Of a stretch of DNA of 64,000 bases, positions 34,034 through 42,877 are shown piece after piece. Every line of letters starts with the position of its first letter. Within the stretch, counting starts at the first letter, position 1. The stretch spans positions 62,001 to 126,000 of the forward strand of contig NZ_JAJTTE010000011.1 of the NCBI RefSeq assembly GCF_021343995.1, written 5' to 3'. Source of the stretch: Pseudonocardia terrae (GTDB taxonomy: Bacteria; Actinomycetota; Actinomycetes; Mycobacteriales; Pseudonocardiaceae). Below the pieces are notes generated by a model. The model saw only the letters and a program-made list of their open reading frames with translations, was not told the DNA's origin and ran no database searches. The position numbers and the translations under genes were made by a program.

Positions 34034-34822
34034 ATGAGCAGTGACGCCGCCCCCACCACGCCCGTGATCGACGTCCGGACCGCCCTGCTCGACGAGAACG
34101 CGCGGCTGGCCGAGCTGGTGCGTACCGCCGATCACGGCACGGAGATCCCGACCTGCCCCGGATGGACGTTGACCCAGCTGCTGCGCCACGTCGGGCGCGG
34201 CCACCGGTGGGCCGCCACGATGATCACCGAGCGCGTGACGGAGCCGCTCGACCCGCGGCAGGTCCCCGGCGGCAAGCCGCCCGCCGACCTCGACGGCACC
34301 GCGGCGTGGCTGCGCGAGGGTGCGCAGGCCGTGCTCGACGCCGTCGACGCGGTCGGGCCGGAGGCCCCGGCCTGGACCTTCACCGGCCCGAAGCCCTCCG
34401 CCTGGTGGATCCGCCGCCGGCTGCACGAGGAGACGGCGCACCGCGCGGACGTGCAGCTCGCGCTGGGGCAGGACAGCGACCTCGACCCGGCGCTCGCCGC
34501 CGACGGCCTGTCCGAGTGGCTCGACCTCCTCGCCGCCCGCCGCGGCCGCGAGCTGCTGCCCGAGGGCGTCACACTGCACCTGCACGCCACGGACGGCGAC
34601 CTCGGCCCGGCGGGGGAGTGGACGGTCCGTCCCGACGGCGTCGGCGAGCGGGCCGGGATCGCCTGGGAGCACGGGCACGCGAAGGGGACCGTCGCCGTCC
34701 GCGGGCCCGCCACCGTCCTCTACCTCGCCGCCCTGCGCCGGTTGCCGGCGGACGACTCCCGCCTGGAGGTGTTCGGCGACGCCGCGGTCCTCGACGCCTG
34801 GCTCGCCGGCACCCCCTTCTGA
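34034..34822 (+). CDS. Maleylpyruvate isomerase (MDMPI) family mycothiol-dependent-type protein
   Basis: 262 residues. The N-terminal DinB-like four-helix bundle has IPTCPGWTLTQLLRHVGRGH, with His52 as a metal ligand, and LHEETAHRADVQLALG, supplying the Glu and His that complete the site. The C-terminal domain ends in LEVFGDAAVLDAWLAG. Members use mycothiol, the actinobacterial thiol, as cofactor; only a few have known substrates such as maleylpyruvate. No aromatic-degradation genes are adjacent, so a housekeeping or detoxifying role is as likely. ATG 34034 is the natural start, though its ribosome binding site is weak. Confidence 0.82.
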   Translation: MSSDAAPTTPVIDVRTALLDENARLAELVRTADHGTEIPTCPGWTLTQLLRHVGRGHRWAATMITERVTEPLDPRQVPGGKPPADLDGTAAWLREGAQAVLDAVDAVGPEAPAWTFTGPKPSAWWIRRRLHEETAHRADVQLALGQDSDLDPALAADGLSEWLDLLAARRGRELLPEGVTLHLHATDGDLGPAGEWTVRPDGVGERAGIAWEHGHAKGTVAVRGPATVLYLAALRRLPADDSRLEVFGDAAVLDAWLAGTPF

Positions 34823-34828
34823 GCCTCT

Positions 34829-35038
34829 TCAGGCCGCGGCCGGCTCCGGTGTCCCCGCGGCCTCCTCCGAGGCCGCGGTACGCCGGGGAGCAGCACGGTG
34901 AGCACACCCGCCAGCGCGGTCGTCACCGCGACGGCGGCCAGGACCACCCGGAAGTCGGCGGTCATCCCCGCGCCGGCCGCCCTCGGCGATCAGCACCGCC
35001 ACGAGCGCGAGCCAGGGCCACCGGTAGAGCGTCTCCAC
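34829..35038 (-). pseudogene. Gutted MFS (DHA2-type) exporter remnant
   Basis: From GTG 35038 the frame reads like the start of a multidrug MFS protein (VETLYRWPWLALVAVLIAE). After about 19 residues it breaks. A shifted frame then carries a last-helix-like segment (FRVVLAAVAVTTALAGVLTV LLPGV, about 34885-34955). The several hundred residues normally in between are missing. It faces a TetR gene across two palindromic operators, the usual layout for a regulated exporter. Inference: the pump was lost by internal deletion while regulator and operators remain. The homology call rests on short segments. Confidence 0.55.
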
Positions 35039-35050
35039 GATTCTTCAGAA

Positions 35051-35098
35051 CGAACGGCGTTCGAACGAACGCTGTTTCTATCCACGAACGGCGTTCGT
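35051..35098. promoter_or_regulatory. Paired TetR operators
   Basis: Two palindromes share the core CGAACGGCGTTCG: 35051-35063, and 35084-35098 (ACGAACGGCGTTCGT, perfect 7-bp arms). Their centres are 34 bp apart, about three helical turns, in the divergent spacer between the TetR gene and the exporter remnant. The second site overlaps a possible upstream GTG (35097) of tetR, which favours GTG 35118 as the real start. Confidence 0.8.
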
Positions 35099-35117
35099 GT
35101 CAAATAGAATCGAACGC

Positions 35118-35837
35118 GTGGAGCACGAATTGCCCGAGCCGCCCTGGCGCACCCCGCGCAAGCAGCCGGCACGACGCTCCCTGTCGCGGGAGACGATCGT
35201 CGAGGCCGCGATGGGGGTGTTGCGCAAGGAGGGGATCGACGGCGTGAGCATGCGCCGTGTCGCAACCGAGCTGTCGACCGGCGCGGCGTCCCTCTACGCG
35301 CACGTCGCGAACAAGGACGAGCTCGTCGAGCTGCTGTTCGACGAGGTCGCGGGGGAGATCCCGCTGCCCGAGCCGGACCCCGCGCGGTGGCGCGAGCAGG
35401 TCACGCAGCTGTGGGTCGACTCGCGGGCCACCCTGCTGCGCTACCGCGACATCGCCCGTGCCGCGCTCGGCTCGGTCCCCTTCGGGCCGAATGCCCTGCG
35501 CGTCACGGAGACGACCCTGCAGCTGCTGCGCCTCGGGGGTGTCCCGGAGCAGGCGGCGGCCTGGTCGGCCGACGTCGTGGGCCTCTACGTCAGCGCGAGC
35601 GCGGTCGAGGGCGCGATGCGGGCGCAGCGCGAGGAGGGGCGCGGCCAGTGGGACGACGAGGCCGGGCAGACGCAGGAGTTCCTCGCGTCGCTGCCCGCCG
35701 ACCGGTTCCCGACCTTCGTCTCGTTGCTGCCGCACCTGACGTCGGGCACGGAGGAGGAGCGGTTCCGGTTCGGGCTGGAGCTGCTGGTGAGCGGCCTCGC
35801 CGCGCTGGCTACAGGTCCTCGGGAAGCAGGTCCATGA
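35118..35837 (+). CDS. TetR-family transcriptional regulator
   Basis: 239 residues from GTG 35118. DNA-binding domain: LSRETIVEAAMGVLRKEGID, VSMRRVATELSTGAASLYAH, VANKDELVELLFDEV. The effector domain is TetR_C-like with an all-helical pattern (YRDIARAALGSVPFGPNALR). Two strong palindromic operators lie just upstream, consistent with autoregulation and with control of the divergent exporter gene, which is now a remnant. The last 29 bp overlap the 3' end of the convergent GNAT gene. GTG 35097 is an alternative start that would add seven residues, but lies inside an operator. Confidence 0.88.
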   Translation: MEHELPEPPWRTPRKQPARRSLSRETIVEAAMGVLRKEGIDGVSMRRVATELSTGAASLYAHVANKDELVELLFDEVAGEIPLPEPDPARWREQVTQLWVDSRATLLRYRDIARAALGSVPFGPNALRVTETTLQLLRLGGVPEQAAAWSADVVGLYVSASAVEGAMRAQREEGRGQWDDEAGQTQEFLASLPADRFPTFVSLLPHLTSGTEEERFRFGLELLVSGLAALATGPREAGP

Positions 35838-36375
35838 GCAGCCCGTCGTGCCAGGTGCCGTCGGCGGCGCGCTCGTACGCGCGCATCACGCCGACCCGTC
35901 GGAACCCGACCCGCTCGTAGCTGCGGATCGCGCGCTCGTTCGTCGCCGCCGGGTCGATGACGATCCGGTGGTGCCCGCGCACGTCGAACAGGTGCCGGGC
36001 GAGGGCGCGCACGGCGTCGGCGCCGAGGCCCTGCCCGTGCGCGTCCGGGTGCAGGGCGACGTCGATGCCCGCGTGCCGGTAGTCGGGGTCCTCCTCCTCG
36101 TGGAACATGATCAGCCCGACGGTCTCGCGGTAGGCCTCGACCGCGTAGCAGTGCGGGCCGAGGAGCTCCCGGCGCACCCGCTCCAGGTCGTACCCGGCCC
36201 ACCAGCGCGCCACCTCGGGGTGCTGCAGGATCTGCAGGAACTCGCCGACGTGCCGCGGTTCGGTGGGCCGCAGGACCACGGTCTGCCCGGCGAGCGCGCC
36301 GGTGCCGTCCGTCTCGGGCGGCTCGTCGCCGCGTAGCGGCACCGCGCCGGGTCCCGGATGTCCGAGCGTGCTCAT
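35809..36375 (-). CDS. GNAT acetyltransferase, AAC(6')-like
   Basis: 188 residues. After about 28 variable residues the GNAT fold starts at VVLRPTEPRHVGEFLQIL. EVARWWAGYDLERVRRELLG is the W-rich acceptor loop typical of aminoglycoside 6'-N-acetyltransferases and RimJ-like enzymes. HPDAHGQGLGADAVRALARH is the acetyl-CoA pyrophosphate loop, and NERAIRSYERVGFRRVGVMR completes the fold. It transfers acetyl from acetyl-CoA to an amine; aminoglycosides are possible but unproven. ATG 36375 overlaps the stop of the upstream phosphatase gene (ATGA). Its 3' end overlaps tetR by 29 bp. Confidence 0.82.
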   Translation of the reverse strand: MSTLGHPGPGAVPLRGDEPPETDGTGALAGQTVVLRPTEPRHVGEFLQILQHPEVARWWAGYDLERVRRELLGPHCYAVEAYRETVGLIMFHEEEDPDYRHAGIDVALHPDAHGQGLGADAVRALARHLFDVRGHHRIVIDPAATNERAIRSYERVGFRRVGVMRAYERAADGTWHDGLLMDLLPEDL

Positions 36376-38027
36376 GCAGCCTCCGCGCTGAGGGTGACGC
36401 GGGCCCGTTCGTCGAGCGCGGCGGCGGACCGGGGCTTCTCGAAGATCACCTCGGCACGCCTGCCGTCGACGAGCAGGGTCGCGATGTGGTTGCCGAAGAG
36501 GGGGGTGCCGACCCGGTCCCAGCGCAGGCCGGGGGCCGGGGCGCCGTGATGGGCGGCCCAGGCCCGGGCCCACGCGGCGGCGGGCCGCGACCAGGCGAGC
36601 CGGAACGCGGCCCGGACGGCCCCCGGCACGTGGTTGTGCACCGGGGAGCAGACGACCTGGTGGACGCGCGCAGCGCCGGCGGTCACGCCGGGCAGCTCCG
36701 CCCGGGCGGTGTAGCTGTGGTGCACGTCACCGGACAATACCGTCACCGTCGCGGGGGCCGACGGGCCCTCCGCACCCCGGGCCGCCCGCCCGACCAGCTC
36801 GGCCAGCCGGTCGAACGACGCGCGGAAGGCCGGCCAGTGCTCCATGTCCGCGGCCTGCCGGACGGCCTCGCCGAGGCGGCCGCGCAGTCCGGGCCGGCTC
36901 GCGGCGATCTCGTTGACCGTCTCCAGGTCGCCCAGCGCTGGGGCGAGCAACCAGGGCACGGACGTGCCGAGCAGGAGGTGGTCGACGTCGCCGCCGTCCG
37001 GCGCCGGGGCGGACGCCTGCCTCTCCACCCACGCGAACTCACGCTCGCCGAGCATGAGGTGCTCGCCGCCCTCGAGGACGCGGGCGTTGCGCGAGTCGAT
37101 CATCACCAGCCGGCTTCGGCCCATGTCCCAGCGGAAGCTGAACCGCAGGCCCTTGCTCCCGTCGACCTCGGCGTCGGCGCGGTCGGCGAGATCCACCAGC
37201 AGCGGCCAGACGTCGCCCTCCGCCGCCTGCACCTTCGTCCAGTCCGGATCGGCGGCCAGCTCCTCCGGGGAGAGGTTGCCCAGGTGCTGGTACACCCAGT
37301 ACGAGGCCAGGGCCGAGCGGATGCGGTCGCGCCACCACGGGGTGCGGGCCGTCTCCGCGCGCCAGGCGGCCGAGGTGTTCCAGTCGTCCCGCACGTCGTG
37401 GTCGTCGAAGATCATCGCCGTCGGCACGGTCGACATCACCCAGCGGATCTCCGGGTCGATCCACGAGTCCCGGTAGAGGCCGACGTACTCGTCGAAGCCC
37501 ACGATCTCGTCCGCGGGCCAGTCGGGGTGCCGCTCCCGGCGGCCGGCGATCCGGCGGCGGGTCTGCAGGGTGAGCTCGTCGGCGTAGACCTGGTCGCCGA
37601 GCAGCAGCAGCGCCGAGGGCCACTCCTCGGCGGGGGCGCGGGCCATCCGCGCGGCGTAGGCGTCGAGCGCGTCGATGCCGTAGAGCGCGGCCTGCTTCCG
37701 GTCGGAGACCTTGACGTACCGGCACGAGCCGAACACGATCCGCGCCCGCCCGGCGGAGCGCGGCCCCCGGGTGGGGATCACGCTCGGCGGGAAGGGGCTG
37801 TGCGGCAACGGCCAGGCCTGCTCGCCGTCGACGTGGACCTCGTACGGGATCCGTGCGTCGGGATCGAGCCCGGTCACCGCGACCAGCGCGAAGTGGTGCC
37901 CGGCCACCTCGAACGTCCGCGCGCGACAGCCCAGCACCTCGACCGTCGCCGGGCCCGCCGTCTGCACCCACACGACCGCCGTCGTCTCGCCGACGTGCCG
38001 CAGGACGGGACCGAGGAGGAGGGTCAC
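36372..38027 (-). CDS. PhoD-like metallophosphatase, cytoplasmic form
   Basis: 551 residues. An N-terminal beta-sandwich (LGPVLRHVGETTAVVWVQTA) precedes the PhoD-type catalytic domain: RIVFGSCRY, LLLLGDQVYADE, MIFDDHDVRDDWN, VMIDSRNAR and VLSGDVHHSY are the metal-binding loops. There is no signal peptide or Tat motif, unlike secreted PhoD, so the enzyme works in the cytoplasm on an unknown phosphodiester or monoester. GTG 38027 is the first plausible start. It is coupled to the downstream GNAT gene by ATGA, and the ROK kinase gene ends 10 bp upstream, so the three form one transcript. Confidence 0.85.
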   Translation of the reverse strand: MTLLLGPVLRHVGETTAVVWVQTAGPATVEVLGCRARTFEVAGHHFALVAVTGLDPDARIPYEVHVDGEQAWPLPHSPFPPSVIPTRGPRSAGRARIVFGSCRYVKVSDRKQAALYGIDALDAYAARMARAPAEEWPSALLLLGDQVYADELTLQTRRRIAGRRERHPDWPADEIVGFDEYVGLYRDSWIDPEIRWVMSTVPTAMIFDDHDVRDDWNTSAAWRAETARTPWWRDRIRSALASYWVYQHLGNLSPEELAADPDWTKVQAAEGDVWPLLVDLADRADAEVDGSKGLRFSFRWDMGRSRLVMIDSRNARVLEGGEHLMLGEREFAWVERQASAPAPDGGDVDHLLLGTSVPWLLAPALGDLETVNEIAASRPGLRGRLGEAVRQAADMEHWPAFRASFDRLAELVGRAARGAEGPSAPATVTVLSGDVHHSYTARAELPGVTAGAARVHQVVCSPVHNHVPGAVRAAFRLAWSRPAAAWARAWAAHHGAPAPGLRWDRVGTPLFGNHIATLLVDGRRAEVIFEKPRSAAALDERARVTLSAEAA

Positions 38028-38036
38028 GCGGTCACG

Positions 38037-39002
38037 CTAACGGGTGCTCCGATCATCCGCGTGATCCAGTGCGAGCAGGGCCGCGCCGATCTTGCCGGCG
38101 GCGCTCCCGAACGTGCTGGGGAGCACCGGGACCAGCGGCCGGACCGTCTTCGCGTAGGCGAACTCGGCGGCCGCCTCGCGCAGCGGGGCGAGGAGCAGCT
38201 CGCCGGTGTCGACGACGCCACCGCCGATCACGACGGCGTCGAGCTCGAAGATCGTCGTGACCGACGCGATGCCGATGCCGAGCCAGCGGGCCAGGGTCTG
38301 GAACAGCCGCCGCGCCGTGGGGTCGCCCTGCAGCGCCGCCTCCGTGACGACCTGCCCGGTGACCTCGGCGTTCTTCTCGCGGGCCAGCCGCGCGATGAGG
38401 CCGTCGGGCTCCGCGGCCGCGGCCTCGCGGCCGGTGCGGGTCAGCGCGGTGCCCGAGGCCAGCGACTCCAGGCAGCCGTGGTTGCCGCAGCCGCACGGCG
38501 GGCCGTCCGGGTCCACGATGATGTGGCCCAGCTCGGCGCCGAGCCCGCGCGGGCCGCGGTAGATGTGCCCGCCCAGCACGATCCCGCTGCCCACCCCGGT
38601 GCCGACGGTGACCAGCACCATCTCCTTGTAGAGGCTGTCGCCGAGGCGCGCCTCGGCCAGCCCGGCCACGTTGGCGTCGTTGTCGACGACCGCGGGCAGG
38701 CCGGTCGCCTCCTCGATCTCGGCCCGGACGGCCCAGTCCCGGTAGGCGTTGTTCGGCGCCCAGAGGATCCGCCCGCCCGGCCACTCCACGGTCCCGGCGG
38801 CGCCCACCCCGACGGCCAGCACCTCGGGGTTGCGCGCACGCAGCCGCTCGACCATGCCGAGCAGCAGGCGCGACATCGTGGGGGCGTCCGAGGTCGCGGG
38901 GGTAGGCTCGGTCAGCTCGTCGACGACCGTCCCGTCCTCGGCCACCACCGCGCCGGCGACCTTCGTGCCGCCGATGTCCAACCCGATCGCGTGTCTCGCC
39001 AC
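38037..39002 (-). CDS. ROK-family sugar kinase, probable glucokinase
   Basis: 321 residues. ATP-binding GLDIGGTKVAGAVVAEDG at the N-terminus, DNDANVAGLAEARLG with the catalytic Asp, GTGVGSGIVLGG, the ROK glucose motif GAELGHIIVDPDGPPCGCGN, and the zinc motif CGCGNHGCLE. Length and motifs match actinobacterial GlkA-type glucokinases, which phosphorylate glucose with ATP or polyphosphate and can affect carbon catabolite control. GTG 39002 fixes the usual start VARHAIGLDIGG. It is first in a unit with the PhoD-like and GNAT genes and diverges from the DoxX gene over about 80 bp. Confidence 0.85.
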   Translation of the reverse strand: MARHAIGLDIGGTKVAGAVVAEDGTVVDELTEPTPATSDAPTMSRLLLGMVERLRARNPEVLAVGVGAAGTVEWPGGRILWAPNNAYRDWAVRAEIEEATGLPAVVDNDANVAGLAEARLGDSLYKEMVLVTVGTGVGSGIVLGGHIYRGPRGLGAELGHIIVDPDGPPCGCGNHGCLESLASGTALTRTGREAAAAEPDGLIARLAREKNAEVTGQVVTEAALQGDPTARRLFQTLARWLGIGIASVTTIFELDAVVIGGGVVDTGELLLAPLREAAAEFAYAKTVRPLVPVLPSTFGSAAGKIGAALLALDHADDRSTR

Positions 39003-39083
39003 CCCGGCATGATTGACGACCCCGCGGGTCCCCCGCCAGCGGCACCCGTGTTTGCCACACGCGAGCGTGGGGAACGCGGCCCC

Positions 39084-40331
39084 ATGCCTCTGTTGCGTCG
39101 TGTGGCCCGCCCCATGCTGGCCGCCATCTTCATCTCGGGCGGAATCAACGCGTTGCGCCAACCCCAGGCGCACGCCGAGGCCGCCAAGCCCGTCCTGGAC
39201 TACGCCGCGCCCGCGATCGACAAGGCCGTGCAGATGTCCCCGCTGGAGAAGCGCCCCGACAACGAGACGCTGGTGAAGGTCGAGGCCGGCGCCAAGGTGG
39301 CCGCCGGGACGCTGCTGGCACTCGGCAAGCTGCCCCGGACCTCGTCGGCCGTGCTCGCCGCCACCCTGATCCCGACCACTCTGGCCGGGCACCGCTTCTG
39401 GGAGGAGAGCGACCCCGAGGCCAAGCAGGCCCAGCAGGTCCACTTCCTCAAGAACGTCAGCCTGCTCGGCGGGCTGATGATCGCGGCCGCGGACACCCAC
39501 GGCAAGCCGTCCGTGGCCTGGCGCAGCCGCAAGGCCGCCGAGGTCGCCTCCGCCGCGTTGGAGAAGCGGGCCGAGGCGCTGTCCGACGCCGCGCACAGCG
39601 CCACCGACTCGGTGAGCGGGCTGGTCTCGGGCCTCGGCGGATCGGGCGCGTCGACCGGGTCGGACCTGGCCGGCAAGGCGTCGGCCTTGACCGAGTCGCT
39701 GTCCGCCACGGTCGCCGAGAAGGCGCCGGTCGTGAAGGCGCGGGCCGCGGAGCTGGGCTCCGCCGCGTCCGAGCGCGCCGCCGCCCTGGGGGCCACCGCG
39801 TCCGCGCTGTCCGCGACGGCGTCCGACCGCGCCTCCGAATGGGCCGCCACGGCGTCGGACCAGGCGTCGACGTGGGGCGACGACCTGTCGAAGCGCGCCG
39901 CGAAGGCCGCGAAGAAGGCCGAGAAGCGCGGCGCGGCGCTGCGCAAGGAGGTCGACAAGCGCAGCGCGGAGTGGCAGAAGGAGCTCGACCGGCGCGGGAA
40001 GGCCTGGGAGAAGCTCGCCGACCAGAAGGGCGACGCCTGGGCGAAGGCCGCGTCGAAGAAGCGGGCCCAGTGGGAGAAGGCGGCCGACAAGAAGCGCGCC
40101 GAGTGGGAGAAGAGCGCGCGCAAGGCCGCCAAGAAGGCCCGCAAGCAGGCCCCCGGCTACGTCGACCAGCTGACCGCGCTCGCGGCGCAGGCCGGCGAGC
40201 AGGTGTCGAAGTTCGGCAGCGACGTCGCCCACCGCGCCGCCGAGGCCGGCTCGACCGCAGGTTCCGCCGGCGCGAAGGCCGTCGAGGGGATCGCCCGGGA
40301 CGCGCGCAAACGCGCCAAGGCCGTCGCCTGA
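39084..40331 (+). CDS. DoxX-family membrane protein with long 11-residue-repeat helical tail
   Basis: 415 residues. Residues 1-140 form a DoxX-type four-helix membrane domain (RPMLAAIFISGGINALRQP; KVAAGTLLALGKLPRTSSAV; HFLKNVSLLGGLMIAAAD). The rest is a long Ala/Ser/Lys/Glu-rich helix with no membrane segment. Between residues 297 and 341 five Trp recur exactly every 11 residues (297, 308, 319, 330, 341), in units like EKAADKKRAEW. Hendecad repeats of this kind form amphipathic lipid-binding helices or right-handed coiled coils. The C-terminus is strongly basic. DoxX proteins are linked to redox or thiol stress complexes in mycobacteria; the tail is an addition of unknown role. A strong terminator follows at 40391. 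Confidence 0.8.
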   Translation: MPLLRRVARPMLAAIFISGGINALRQPQAHAEAAKPVLDYAAPAIDKAVQMSPLEKRPDNETLVKVEAGAKVAAGTLLALGKLPRTSSAVLAATLIPTTLAGHRFWEESDPEAKQAQQVHFLKNVSLLGGLMIAAADTHGKPSVAWRSRKAAEVASAALEKRAEALSDAAHSATDSVSGLVSGLGGSGASTGSDLAGKASALTESLSATVAEKAPVVKARAAELGSAASERAAALGATASALSATASDRASEWAATASDQASTWGDDLSKRAAKAAKKAEKRGAALRKEVDKRSAEWQKELDRRGKAWEKLADQKGDAWAKAASKKRAQWEKAADKKRAEWEKSARKAAKKARKQAPGYVDQLTALAAQAGEQVSKFGSDVAHRAAEAGSTAGSAGAKAVEGIARDARKRAKAVA

Positions 40332-40390
40332 GCAACGCGTGATCGTCATCTGAGCAGCGCCCGAGCAGCGCCCGAGCTGCGCCGGACCCC

Positions 40391-40424
40391 GGCCCCGCCA
40401 CCGACGTGCCCCGGTGGCGGGGCC
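40391..40424 (+). terminator. Hairpin terminator after the DoxX gene
   Basis: Perfect 13-bp arms GGCCCCGCCACCG (40391-40403) and CGGTGGCGGGGCC (40412-40424) around an 8-nt loop, 59 bp after the stop. There is no U-tract. Confidence 0.88.
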
Positions 40425-40449
40425 GTCCCGTGCGTGCCGGTGCTCCCTC

Positions 40450-40510
40450 CCGCGAGTCGCGCTCTGGGCTTCCGCGAGTCGCGCTGGGGGCTTCCGCGAG
40501 TCGCCCGGCG
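40450..40510. repeat. 22-bp minisatellite (GCGAGTCG core), locus A
   Basis: Two full 22-bp units and a third partial one, each beginning CCGCGAGTCGCGCT and ending GGGCTT, starting at 40450, 40472 and 40494. The core GCGAGTCG and the 22-bp period are shared with the array at 44145-44225. It lies between a terminator and the next gene, outside any coding sequence. Confidence 0.75.
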
Positions 40511-40560
40511 TGACCCCGCCGACCGTGCGCCGTCGCGGGACGGGCACGTACCGTGGCCGG

Positions 40561-40824
40561 ATGCCCGCAGCCTCGGAGGAGGACTGGGACGACTGGGTCG
40601 CCGCCCGGACGCCCCGGCCGGACCCCGCCGACGAGACCCCGCCCGACACCTACTGGTTCGTCGGCGGCCCGCTCGACGGCCGGGTCCGCACCCGCCCGGC
40701 CGAGCAGGAGGCGCCGGCCGTCGTCCGGCACATCCACCTGCACGGCGGACCGAAGATCGTCCACCACTACGACCTGTACGAGGTCGCGGGACACGGCGGC
40801 GAGTACCGGCTGCGCGAGGAGTGA
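40561..40824 (+). CDS. Hypothetical 87-residue protein
   Basis: Begins MPAASEEDWDDWVAARTPRP, acidic and Trp-containing. The second half has a beta-rich pattern (TYWFVGGPLDGRVRTRP, VVRHIHLHGGPKIVHHYDLY, EYRLREE) resembling small actinobacterial hypothetical proteins with a 'GGPLDG' turn. No catalytic residues or membrane segment can be assigned. The HIHLHGG cluster could bind a metal. It stands between a minisatellite and the Tm-1-like operon, 21 bp ahead of that operon, so it may be co-transcribed with it. Confidence 0.6.
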   Translation: MPAASEEDWDDWVAARTPRPDPADETPPDTYWFVGGPLDGRVRTRPAEQEAPAVVRHIHLHGGPKIVHHYDLYEVAGHGGEYRLREE

Positions 40825-40845
40825 TCGTGCGGTAGGACTCCAGGA

Positions 40846-42042
40846 GTGGGTCCTGCGTACGTGATCGGCACGCACGACACCAAGGGCGCGGAGCTGCGCC
40901 ACGTCGCGGACCTTCTCCGCGCCGCGGGCCTCGCCGTGACCTCGGTGGACGTGTCCACCTCCGACAAGAGCGCCGCGCGCGCCGACGTGTCCGCCGCCGA
41001 GGTCGCCGCGGCGCACCCCGACGGCGTCGACGCCGTCTTCACCGGCGACCGGGGCAGCGCGGTCGCGGCGATGGCCCTCGCGCTCGAGCGCTGGCTGCCG
41101 GCGCAGGAGGTCGGCGGGGTGCTCGGCCTCGGCGGCTCCGGCGGGACCGCCCTGGTCACCCCGGCGATGCGGGCGTTGCCGGTCGGCGTGCCCAAGGTGA
41201 TGGTCTCGACGGTCGCGTCCGGCGACACCGCGCCGTACGTCGGCGCCGCCGACATCGCGATGGTCTACTCGGTCACCGACGTCGCCGGGATCAACCGCAT
41301 CTCCCGGCTCGTCCTCGGCAACGCCGCACACATGCTCGCCGGGGCGCTGACCCGCGAGATCCCGCCGGGGGAGGACCGGCCCGCCGTCGGGCTGACCATG
41401 TTCGGCGTGACGACCCCGCTGGTCACCGCCGTCCTCGAGCGGCTGGGGACCGAGGTGGACCCGCTGGTCTTCCACGCCACCGGTACGGGCGGGACGGCGA
41501 TGGAGAAGCTCGTCGACTCCGGTCTCGTCTCCTCAGTCCTCGACCTGACCACCACCGAGATCGCCGACCTGCTCGTCGGCGGGGTCATGGCGGCGGGGGA
41601 GGACCGCCTCGACGCTATCGCCCGCACCGGCGTTCCCTACGTCGGCTCGGTCGGCGCCGTGGACATGGTCAACTTCGGGGCCCGGGACACGGTCCCGCCG
41701 CGTTTCGCCGACCGGCTGTTCTACGAGCACAACCCGCAGGTCACACTCATGCGCACCACCCCGGAGGAGAACGCCGAGATCGGCGCGTTCCTCGCTCGCA
41801 AGATCAACGCCTTCACAGGGCCGGCGCTGTTCCTCGTCCCGACCGGCGGGGTGTCGCTGCTCGACGTGCCCGGCCAGCCGTTCCACGACCCGGAGGCCGA
41901 CGCCGCGCTGCTCGCCGCGCTGGAGTCCGGACTGGACAGCCACACCCGGCTGCGGAAGTTTCCGATGGCGATCAACGACCCCGAGTTCGCCGACGCCGTC
42001 GTCGCGGCCTGGCGTGACGTACAGCGGGAGGTGGCGGCATGA
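40846..42042 (+). CDS. Tm-1-like ATP-binding domain protein (UPF0261)
   Basis: 398 residues. Family signatures in order: [115 protein letters not shown]. In plant Tm-1 and many bacterial homologues this domain is fused to a TIM-barrel domain; here the TIM barrel is the next gene, overlapping by ATGA. The bacterial function is not established. GTG 40846 is used, although AGGAG partly overlaps it; a second GTG five codons on is possible. First gene of a three-gene operon. Confidence 0.85.
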   Translation: MGPAYVIGTHDTKGAELRHVADLLRAAGLAVTSVDVSTSDKSAARADVSAAEVAAAHPDGVDAVFTGDRGSAVAAMALALERWLPAQEVGGVLGLGGSGGTALVTPAMRALPVGVPKVMVSTVASGDTAPYVGAADIAMVYSVTDVAGINRISRLVLGNAAHMLAGALTREIPPGEDRPAVGLTMFGVTTPLVTAVLERLGTEVDPLVFHATGTGGTAMEKLVDSGLVSSVLDLTTTEIADLLVGGVMAAGEDRLDAIARTGVPYVGSVGAVDMVNFGARDTVPPRFADRLFYEHNPQVTLMRTTPEENAEIGAFLARKINAFTGPALFLVPTGGVSLLDVPGQPFHDPEADAALLAALESGLDSHTRLRKFPMAINDPEFADAVVAAWRDVQREVAA

Positions 42043-42875
42043 GGTTCGGCCGCGCGGAGCTCGTCGAGCGGTTCCGGGACATGGCCCGCCGCGGCGAGCC
42101 GATCGTCGGCGGGGGAGCGGGCACGGGCCTGTCGGCGAAGTGCGAGGAGGCCGGGGGGATCGACCTCATCGTGATCTACAACTCCGGGCGCTACCGCATG
42201 GCCGGCCGGGGCTCGCTCGCCGGCCTGCTGGCCTATGGCAACGCCAACGACATCGTCGTCGAGATGGCCGCCGAGGTGTTGCCCGTCGTCCGCCGCACCC
42301 CGGTCCTCGCGGGCGTCAACGGCACGGACCCGTTCATGCTCACGGACCGTTTCCTGCGCGAGCTCGCCGACCTCGGCTTCTCCGGGATCCAGAACTTCCC
42401 GACGGTCGGCCTGATCGACGGGGTGTTCCGGGCCAACCTCGAGGAGACGGGGATGGGCTACGGGCTGGAGGTCGACCTCGTGGAGGCGGCGCGCCGCCTC
42501 GACCTGCTCACCACGCCGTACGTCTTCTCGGCCGACGACGCCCGCGCGATGACCCGGGCCGGCGCGGACATCGTCGTCTGCCACATGGGCCTCACCACCG
42601 GCGGCGCGATCGGCGCGGAGACCGCGAAGACGCTCGACGACTGCGTGGCGCTGATCGACGAGTGGTCCGCCGCGGCGCTGGAGGAGCGGGAGGATGTCCT
42701 CGTGCTCTGCCACGGCGGCCCGATCGCCATGCCCGAGGACGCGGCGTACGTGCTCGGCCGTACCGCGGCCTGCCACGGGTTCTACGGCGCGTCCTCGATG
42801 GAGCGCCTGCCCACCGAGACCGCGCTGGTCGAGCAGACCCGCGCCTTCAAGAACGCCCTCGTCACACAGGAGTGA
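42039..42875 (+). CDS. Phosphoenolpyruvate-hydrolase-like TIM-barrel protein (Tm-1 C-terminal domain homologue)
   Basis: 278 residues with a TIM-barrel pattern: [89 protein letters not shown]. These match the phosphoenolpyruvate hydrolase-like family (TIM-barrel-enzyme). ATG 42039 overlaps the stop of the Tm-1-like gene, so the two chains are made together and probably form one complex, the split counterpart of the fused protein. Followed after 2 bp by a SRPBCC gene. Confidence 0.85.
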   Translation: MRFGRAELVERFRDMARRGEPIVGGGAGTGLSAKCEEAGGIDLIVIYNSGRYRMAGRGSLAGLLAYGNANDIVVEMAAEVLPVVRRTPVLAGVNGTDPFMLTDRFLRELADLGFSGIQNFPTVGLIDGVFRANLEETGMGYGLEVDLVEAARRLDLLTTPYVFSADDARAMTRAGADIVVCHMGLTTGGAIGAETAKTLDDCVALIDEWSAAALEEREDVLVLCHGGPIAMPEDAAYVLGRTAACHGFYGASSMERLPTETALVEQTRAFKNALVTQE

Positions 42876-42877
42876 CC

